From: Bacillota bacterium
GTDB taxonomy: Bacteria; Bacillota; Clostridia; Oscillospirales; Ruminococcaceae
DNA: 9,745 nucleotides
Reading direction: 5' to 3'
Assembly: GCA_023439605.1 (NCBI GenBank)
Contig: JAEXNS010000238.1
Coordinates: 1 to 9,745 of the forward strand
Shown here in pieces: positions 5,791-9,745 of this stretch. The notes under the pieces are model-generated. The model had not been told where the DNA came from, ran no database searches, and worked only from the letters and a program-made list of their open reading frames with translations. Position numbers and translations under genes: made by a program. Each line of letters begins with the position of its first letter. The first letter of the stretch is position 1.

Positions 5791-6960
5791 TTAAAGGGTA
5801 TTCATTTTATTTTTAAAATCTTCCTTTAATTTTTCAAGACGTTTTGCATCTTCTTGACGTTTTATTTTAGCTTGTTCTTGAATTTGCTTTGTTTCTTCTA
5901 TACCAGTAACTATAGTTTGCCATGTTTTTTCTAAAGTTTCTACCTGTATAGAACTTCCAGACGCTAATTGAGCTGTCATTTTTGATTGGAATACAGTATT
6001 TTCAGCGTTTTTAAGTAACATTTCATTTGTTTTTTCATCTAACGCCTTCATTGCATCGGCTTGTACTCTTTGACGTTTTAACATAACAGCTTGTGCAAGA
6101 GATTGTTTAAATACAGGCATAGTGATTATAAATGAAGAATTTATTTTACGTATTAGATTTAGATTTGAAAATTGCATAGTTTTAAGCATAGGAACAGTTT
6201 GCATTGCAACATTTTCAGCTATTTTTAAATCCATAACTCTTTGATCTAAAATTTCTCTTACTTGTTGTAAATTATTTAAATCCATTCTTATGGTTGCATC
6301 ATTAGGGTTTGCATTTAATTTTGCTTGATAATCAGCAATGTAAGAATCCAGTTCTTTTACACCCTGCTCACCAGCTAAGATATATTTTAATAATTCTTGA
6401 TAGTAATTTATATTAGCTTTAAACATGGTTTCAAGTTTTACATTTGCCTCGCCAATTTCCTTTTCATAGCCTTTTAATTGTACATATATTTTGTCGATTT
6501 CAGAACCCATAGTTTGGTATTTTCCAAGAATTTTATCTAGCTCTTTTTTTGCATTGCTAAACATTTTCTTAAAAAATCCTTCTTCTTCAACAAGTTCCTT
6601 GCTGTCAAATTGATTCATTATTGCAGCTAGATTGGTCATTAGTTTACCTGTATCATTAACTTGGTTAATATTCATAGACTTTAGAACTTGGTCAGATGCC
6701 TTTGAAATTTCTTCGGCAACAGGGCCACCAAATTTAACTATAGAGTTTGGATCATTTACATTAATTTGGCTTGTTAACTTGTCAATTTCGTCACTATTTA
6801 TAATTTGTTCTTGAAGTTGACTTTTTGTCAAAGCAATGTTAAATGTTTCTGGTTCTATTACCTCAACATTTTGTGCTTGTGGAATAGCAGCAGTAGTAGT
6901 AATTACGCCATTATCCTCTTGATTTACTGGTTGTAAACTAGGTGTAAAATTAAGTGCCAT
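5791..6960 (-). CDS. telA: TelA-family protein (toxic anion resistance, YceH-like)
   Basis: A soluble, mostly helical 389-aa protein of the TelA/KlaA family (Pfam PF05816), associated with tellurite and stress resistance; its biochemical activity is not established. A variable N-terminus (1-70) precedes IVKFGGPVAEEISKASDQVL (74-93), LMTNLAAIMNQFD (107-119), and a long coiled-coil region. The conserved block MPVFKQSLAQAVMLKRQR (281-298) and the charged C-terminal coil (LEKTWQTIVTGIEETKQIQ, then KIKRQEDAKRLEKLKEDF) are typical of the family. There are no membrane segments. ATG at 6960 is chosen because AGGAG (6968-6972) is 7 bases upstream; an in-frame ATG at 6984 has no such site. The YceG-like gene lies upstream on the same strand, as in Bacillus yceG-yceH, but here the two are separated by 223 bases that include a repeat element, so co-expression may be incomplete. 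Confidence 0.92.
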   Translation of the reverse strand: MALNFTPSLQPVNQEDNGVITTTAAIPQAQNVEVIEPETFNIALTKSQLQEQIINSDEIDKLTSQINVNDPNSIVKFGGPVAEEISKASDQVLKSMNINQVNDTGKLMTNLAAIMNQFDSKELVEEEGFFKKMFSNAKKELDKILGKYQTMGSEIDKIYVQLKGYEKEIGEANVKLETMFKANINYYQELLKYILAGEQGVKELDSYIADYQAKLNANPNDATIRMDLNNLQQVREILDQRVMDLKIAENVAMQTVPMLKTMQFSNLNLIRKINSSFIITMPVFKQSLAQAVMLKRQRVQADAMKALDEKTNEMLLKNAENTVFQSKMTAQLASGSSIQVETLEKTWQTIVTGIEETKQIQEQAKIKRQEDAKRLEKLKEDFKNKMNTL

Positions 6961-6977
6961 TTTATATCTCCTTTTAC

Positions 6978-7015
6978 TCAGCATGTAAGAATTTTAATTT
7001 GTATTTTCATGCTGA
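6978..7015 (-). promoter_or_regulatory. Inverted repeat in the telA leader
   Basis: Arms TCAGCATG (6978-6985) and CATGCTGA (7008-7015) are perfect complements 22 bases apart, ending about 5 bases before the telA ribosome site. They could be a protein-binding site or a leader hairpin. No convincing -35/-10 pair is visible beside it, so it is unclear whether telA has its own promoter. Confidence 0.35.
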
Positions 7016-7031
7016 AAAATACAAACATTTG

Positions 7032-7165
7032 GTTACTATTCGGTCATATGTATAAGGCAAAATTATTTTACATAAGGTCTAAGTCGACCGGAACGCACGG
7101 TCGACTCCGCAGAGTCGAAAATCTTAAAAACCCGTAAACTTTACCTTTATTGTCTGAATAGTAAT
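7032..7165 (-). repeat. MITE-like repeat, type I copy B (134 bp), inverted
   Basis: Ends are GTTACTATTCGGTC (7032-7045) and the complement of ATTACTATTCAGAC (7152-7165), each close to the 14-base ends of copy A. It is the same length as A and shares the 23-base block exactly (7122-7144). On the minus strand it holds TCGACTC-TGCG-GAGTCGA, in which the last pair of the A hairpin (T-A) has become C-G, and an alternative 8-bp stem GTCGACCG / CGGTCGAC that competes for the same bases. It sits between yceG and telA, so a yceG-telA transcript would carry it, with possible effects on termination or mRNA processing. Confidence 0.85.
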
Positions 7166-7183
7166 AACACTTGAAAAATAAAT

Positions 7184-9445
7184 TTATTTTTTTCCAAAAA
7201 TTCTACCTAAAAATGAACTTTTTTCTCTAGGAATTTCTTTTGGAATTCTAAGATTTGGTGGTGTAAATTCTGTTTTAAATGTATTCATTGTATATGTTTC
7301 AAAAGTATTTGGTTTAATAAATGTTTCAAGGTTTTTATAACCGGTTGGAGTATAAACAATTATATCAAATCCGAGTAAATTTAATAAAACAAGTAAAATA
7401 CATTCAAAAGGACTGAAAGTATGTTTGCCTGAAGATACAATCACTATTTTAGGAATATCTTTAGTGAAGTCAAAGTTTTGAATAAGATTTATTATTCTGG
7501 TATCCATACTTAAACCTGTTTTTATTACTAAATTGTAAATATCGGGTTTAGGTATATCAAGGAAATCACTTTCTACTACTTCTTGTAATTTTGCAAATAA
7601 AAGTTTTTGTAAATCATCATTTAAAAACTGATATCGGTTAAATTTTGAGTTTTTTAAAGCGTCAGCATTTATAACCCCATTTGAAACAAATGCAGAAAAA
7701 TTATCATTTCCAACAGGGGGTTTGAAAAAAGGAATTCTGTTGTAGTAAAGTGAATGAGGTGCAAGTTTTAAAGAAATATCTTTAATATACATGGCAGTAT
7801 CACTGTTTTGAATCCCATTTATTTTAGCGAAAATGTTTGGAACCATGACATAATTTTCTTTGGCTTCAAAACCAGGACGAAACTTTGCTTCTTGATGCCA
7901 TAAAATCTCTATTTCTTCAAACGTAGTTTTTAAAGTTTGTATATAACAAGTTCTAAATTGATAGTTTCTAAACATAACATTATCATTATATAAAATACTA
8001 TCAAGATCTCTTTCAGCGTTGTAGGCATGTGTAGCTATTTTTGCACGTACTAACTTTGTTGGGAAAGGTTTTACATCAAATGAATTTTTAAACTCTAAAA
8101 TTTGCATTGAATTTTCAGGTATTTTTATTGAAGAAAGTATATTCTTATCTGGACAAAAATACAAGGTATCAAAGCCTATAGATGAAACTAAATTTAAAAA
8201 AATAAGCTCTAATTTAGTTATATTACCATAATAAATAAATACAGGCACATCTCGATTTTCAAAATCTATATTAGCCATATATTTTTTTATCCAAGCTGAA
8301 AATTTAACAGCAGTATTGTATAAATTTGAAGAATTATCATTTTTCAAAAGTTCAATGAAACTTTTTTTGCACAATAGATTTCTTTCAGCATTACTTGAAA
8401 TATTTATTTTAGATGCAAAAAGATTTAACATAGTTAAATCATTAGTTTTTTGGATGTTATAGTATTCTTCGGCTTCGCTATAATCAGGGTTTTTTATTTG
8501 TTCAACTAGAACAAACTGTTTGTTTTTTGAAGCAAGATCTACTTTTAATGTAAATAGCATGTTTCGATATAAATCTTCATCATCACACCCTATGTATGCA
8601 ACAGAATAAACAGGAATAGTATATTCAGGAGTTAAAAACTTAGCTTTTCTTTCTGATACAGGGCATAATATATCCTGATTAAATGTTTCTGGAAGTGTAT
8701 CTAAAACTTTTATTGACATATTTATGGGTTGGCTTAACTCAGAAGAAATTTTATTTGCACTAATTACTGCATTTACATTTATTTTACCAAAGTTTATGGT
8801 TAAAGGTGTAAAAATATTCCCTTTAATTAGTCTTGAATATTTTGAATTTATGTCGATACTAGAATATAAATCATCACTTGTAAAATTAACGTAATTTACA
8901 GTACAACCTATACGACTCAAAATGTATAACCAATATATTTCATACTTGCTTATGTCACCTATATAGAGTAAATTTGTGAGCTTATAAGTTGTATATCTAC
9001 TGAACCAACATATAAATTTTAAAAAAGTATTTTTGGTTACATTTTTAGGTGATGTTTTCTCTATATCAACTATTATTTCCCAAAAGATACTCATTATCTC
9101 ATTTAAATTTGCATTCGGATTAATTTTGCTAAAATCCACTATTTTTGAATTTTGAATTTTAGTTAATATATCCATTAAAGATGATTGGGTTAATTCAGTA
9201 GTTGCATTTATAATAGATGATATTTTAGCAACCTCAGGACTAGATGGATTTGGAATTGACTTATCTATAAAAACACCATCTGTTTTTGTTTGAATATACA
9301 AAGTAATAAGTTGATTTTCAAAATCCTTTTCGTTGTTGTAACCTACATATCTAGTGAAACCTTTGTTATTTGAAGAGATACTTTCTTGTATAGGCTGTGG
9401 ATTTATCGGTTGATTAGGTCTATTGTTTCCGATAATAATTGCCAA
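7184..9445 (-). CDS. yceG: YceG-like component of the tellurite/stress biosynthetic module
   Basis: A soluble 753-aa protein resembling the YceG_bac family (not E. coli YceG/MltG), proposed by comparative genomics to belong to a metabolite-making module with TelA and TerD proteins. Family-like stretches are AYNAERDLDSILY (474-486), LKTTFEEIEILWHQEAKFRP (505-524) and VMVPNIFAKINGI (533-545). Related strand-helix-strand modules occur at about 142-192 and 378-434 (YxGxI-K-E...SxIG), and a third at 665-705 (IVIVSSGKHTFSPFE...LLGFDIIVYTPTGYKN). From memory, the Bacillus protein is roughly 540 aa, so this one carries about 200 extra residues. A basic tail FLGRIFGKK ends it. The start is TTG at 9445, with AGAGGTGA about 7 bases upstream and no better in-frame start. 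Its promoter is at 9493-9521, and telA follows. Confidence 0.75.
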   Translation of the reverse strand: MAIIIGNNRPNQPINPQPIQESISSNNKGFTRYVGYNNEKDFENQLITLYIQTKTDGVFIDKSIPNPSSPEVAKISSIINATTELTQSSLMDILTKIQNSKIVDFSKINPNANLNEIMSIFWEIIVDIEKTSPKNVTKNTFLKFICWFSRYTTYKLTNLLYIGDISKYEIYWLYILSRIGCTVNYVNFTSDDLYSSIDINSKYSRLIKGNIFTPLTINFGKINVNAVISANKISSELSQPINMSIKVLDTLPETFNQDILCPVSERKAKFLTPEYTIPVYSVAYIGCDDEDLYRNMLFTLKVDLASKNKQFVLVEQIKNPDYSEAEEYYNIQKTNDLTMLNLFASKINISSNAERNLLCKKSFIELLKNDNSSNLYNTAVKFSAWIKKYMANIDFENRDVPVFIYYGNITKLELIFLNLVSSIGFDTLYFCPDKNILSSIKIPENSMQILEFKNSFDVKPFPTKLVRAKIATHAYNAERDLDSILYNDNVMFRNYQFRTCYIQTLKTTFEEIEILWHQEAKFRPGFEAKENYVMVPNIFAKINGIQNSDTAMYIKDISLKLAPHSLYYNRIPFFKPPVGNDNFSAFVSNGVINADALKNSKFNRYQFLNDDLQKLLFAKLQEVVESDFLDIPKPDIYNLVIKTGLSMDTRIINLIQNFDFTKDIPKIVIVSSGKHTFSPFECILLVLLNLLGFDIIVYTPTGYKNLETFIKPNTFETYTMNTFKTEFTPPNLRIPKEIPREKSSFLGRIFGKK

Positions 9446-9492
9446 TTGATATTCACCTCTTTAAGATTTAATTATTAAAGCTATATAGGTTT

Positions 9493-9521
9493 ATTATACT
9501 AATTCATAGTCAAAATGTCAA
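9493..9521 (-). promoter_or_regulatory. Sigma-A type promoter of yceG-telA
   Basis: On the minus strand perfect TTGACA (9516-9521) and perfect TATAAT (9493-9498) boxes are spaced by 17 bases, about 48 bases ahead of the TTG start and followed by the AGAGGTGA ribosome site. A near-consensus housekeeping promoter suggests substantial expression or control by a repressor; no clear operator palindrome is seen. Confidence 0.8.
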
Positions 9522-9557
9522 GAAATCAGCTTTGAAAAATATTAAATATGTATTTTG

Positions 9558-9745
9558 ATTATTATTCAGCCATATATAAAAGGCAGAGATGTTTTACCGA
9601 AGGTTTAGGGAGACTGGATAATGTCGTCAACTTAAGCAAATTGCTGAGGCAATTTATGAGGCTCTGCCTCAAACTCCGCTTCTTTTTCTATCGCAAAAAG
9701 AAGCAAAAAAGCTCTTAAAGCATAAAGATATCGCTTTCTGCGGAA
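9558..9745 (-). repeat. Type II repeat, copy C, inverted, runs off the window
   Basis: Its outer end ATTATTATTCAGCC (9558-9571) is the 14-base repeat end with two changes. Reading on the minus strand, the 49 bases 9558-9606 align without gaps to the right end of copy A, and the region 9604-9655 matches copy A2. Beyond that lie a stem AAATTGC / GCAATTT (9638-9644, 9649-9655), GAGGC / GCCTC (9658-9662, 9666-9670) and a 10-bp hairpin GCTTCTTTTT / AAAAAGAAGC (9678-9687, 9695-9704). The other boundary lies outside the window. The stretch 9522-9557 between it and the yceG promoter holds nothing recognisable. Confidence 0.8.

Noticed and set aside
7174..7191. 18-base palindrome at the end of yceG as a terminator
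   Set aside because: It consists only of A and T and lies partly inside the coding end; too unstable for a terminator and likely chance in AT-rich DNA.
9678..9704. 10-bp hairpin as an intrinsic terminator
   Set aside because: It is part of repeat copy C, lacks a following U tract on the minus strand, and the run of A after it on the plus strand does not fit; no gene is visible that it would end.

Overview
The window is AT-rich DNA with strong Shine-Dalgarno sites (AGGAG, GAGGTG), frequent TTG and GTG starts, and consensus TTGACA-N17-TATAAT promoters. With the gene content (YtrA-type GntR/ABC operon, a Clostridia-style Lgt, a TelA/YceG pair) this points to a low-GC Gram-positive bacterium, most likely a member of the Clostridia. 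No genus can be named from sequence alone.

Layout. Positions 1-1452 (+) hold the end of a P-II-like signalling protein gene and, one base later, a CPA2-type cation:proton antiporter. A 22-bp perfect hairpin (1452-1499) serves as a shared terminator for this operon and for the operon converging on it. Positions 1498-4213 (-) form a tightly overlapping four-gene operon: GntR/YtrA repressor, ABC ATPase, and two related ABC-2 permeases. It has a consensus promoter and palindromic TGTATA-rich operator candidates at 4228-4276. Positions 4339-5417 (-) hold lgt (lipoprotein diacylglyceryl transferase) preceded by a small two-helix DUF4190-like membrane protein whose tail carries a CxxCxxCxxC motif. 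A 30-bp perfect palindrome sits between them and a terminator follows lgt.

Positions 5791-9445 (-) hold a TelA-family gene and, upstream of it, a large gene resembling YceG of the tellurite-resistance/stress 'biosynthetic module'. The promoter at 9493-9521 should transcribe yceG and then telA. No TerD-type gene is visible. The YceG-like protein is long (753 aa) and contains at least two, probably three, copies of one Rossmann-like module.

The most unusual structure is a family of dispersed non-coding repeats with 14-bp inverted ends (GTTACTATTCAGCC / GGCTGAATAGTAAC). Two 134-bp copies (5554-5687 and, inverted, 7032-7165) align without gaps at about 81% identity (counted by hand) and show a compensatory base-pair change in an internal hairpin. 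A second type shares the same right end (5688-5771, and inverted from 9558 to the window edge). These repeats occupy the spaces after telA, between yceG and telA, and upstream of yceG, and nowhere else in the window, so the TelA/YceG module is bracketed by them.
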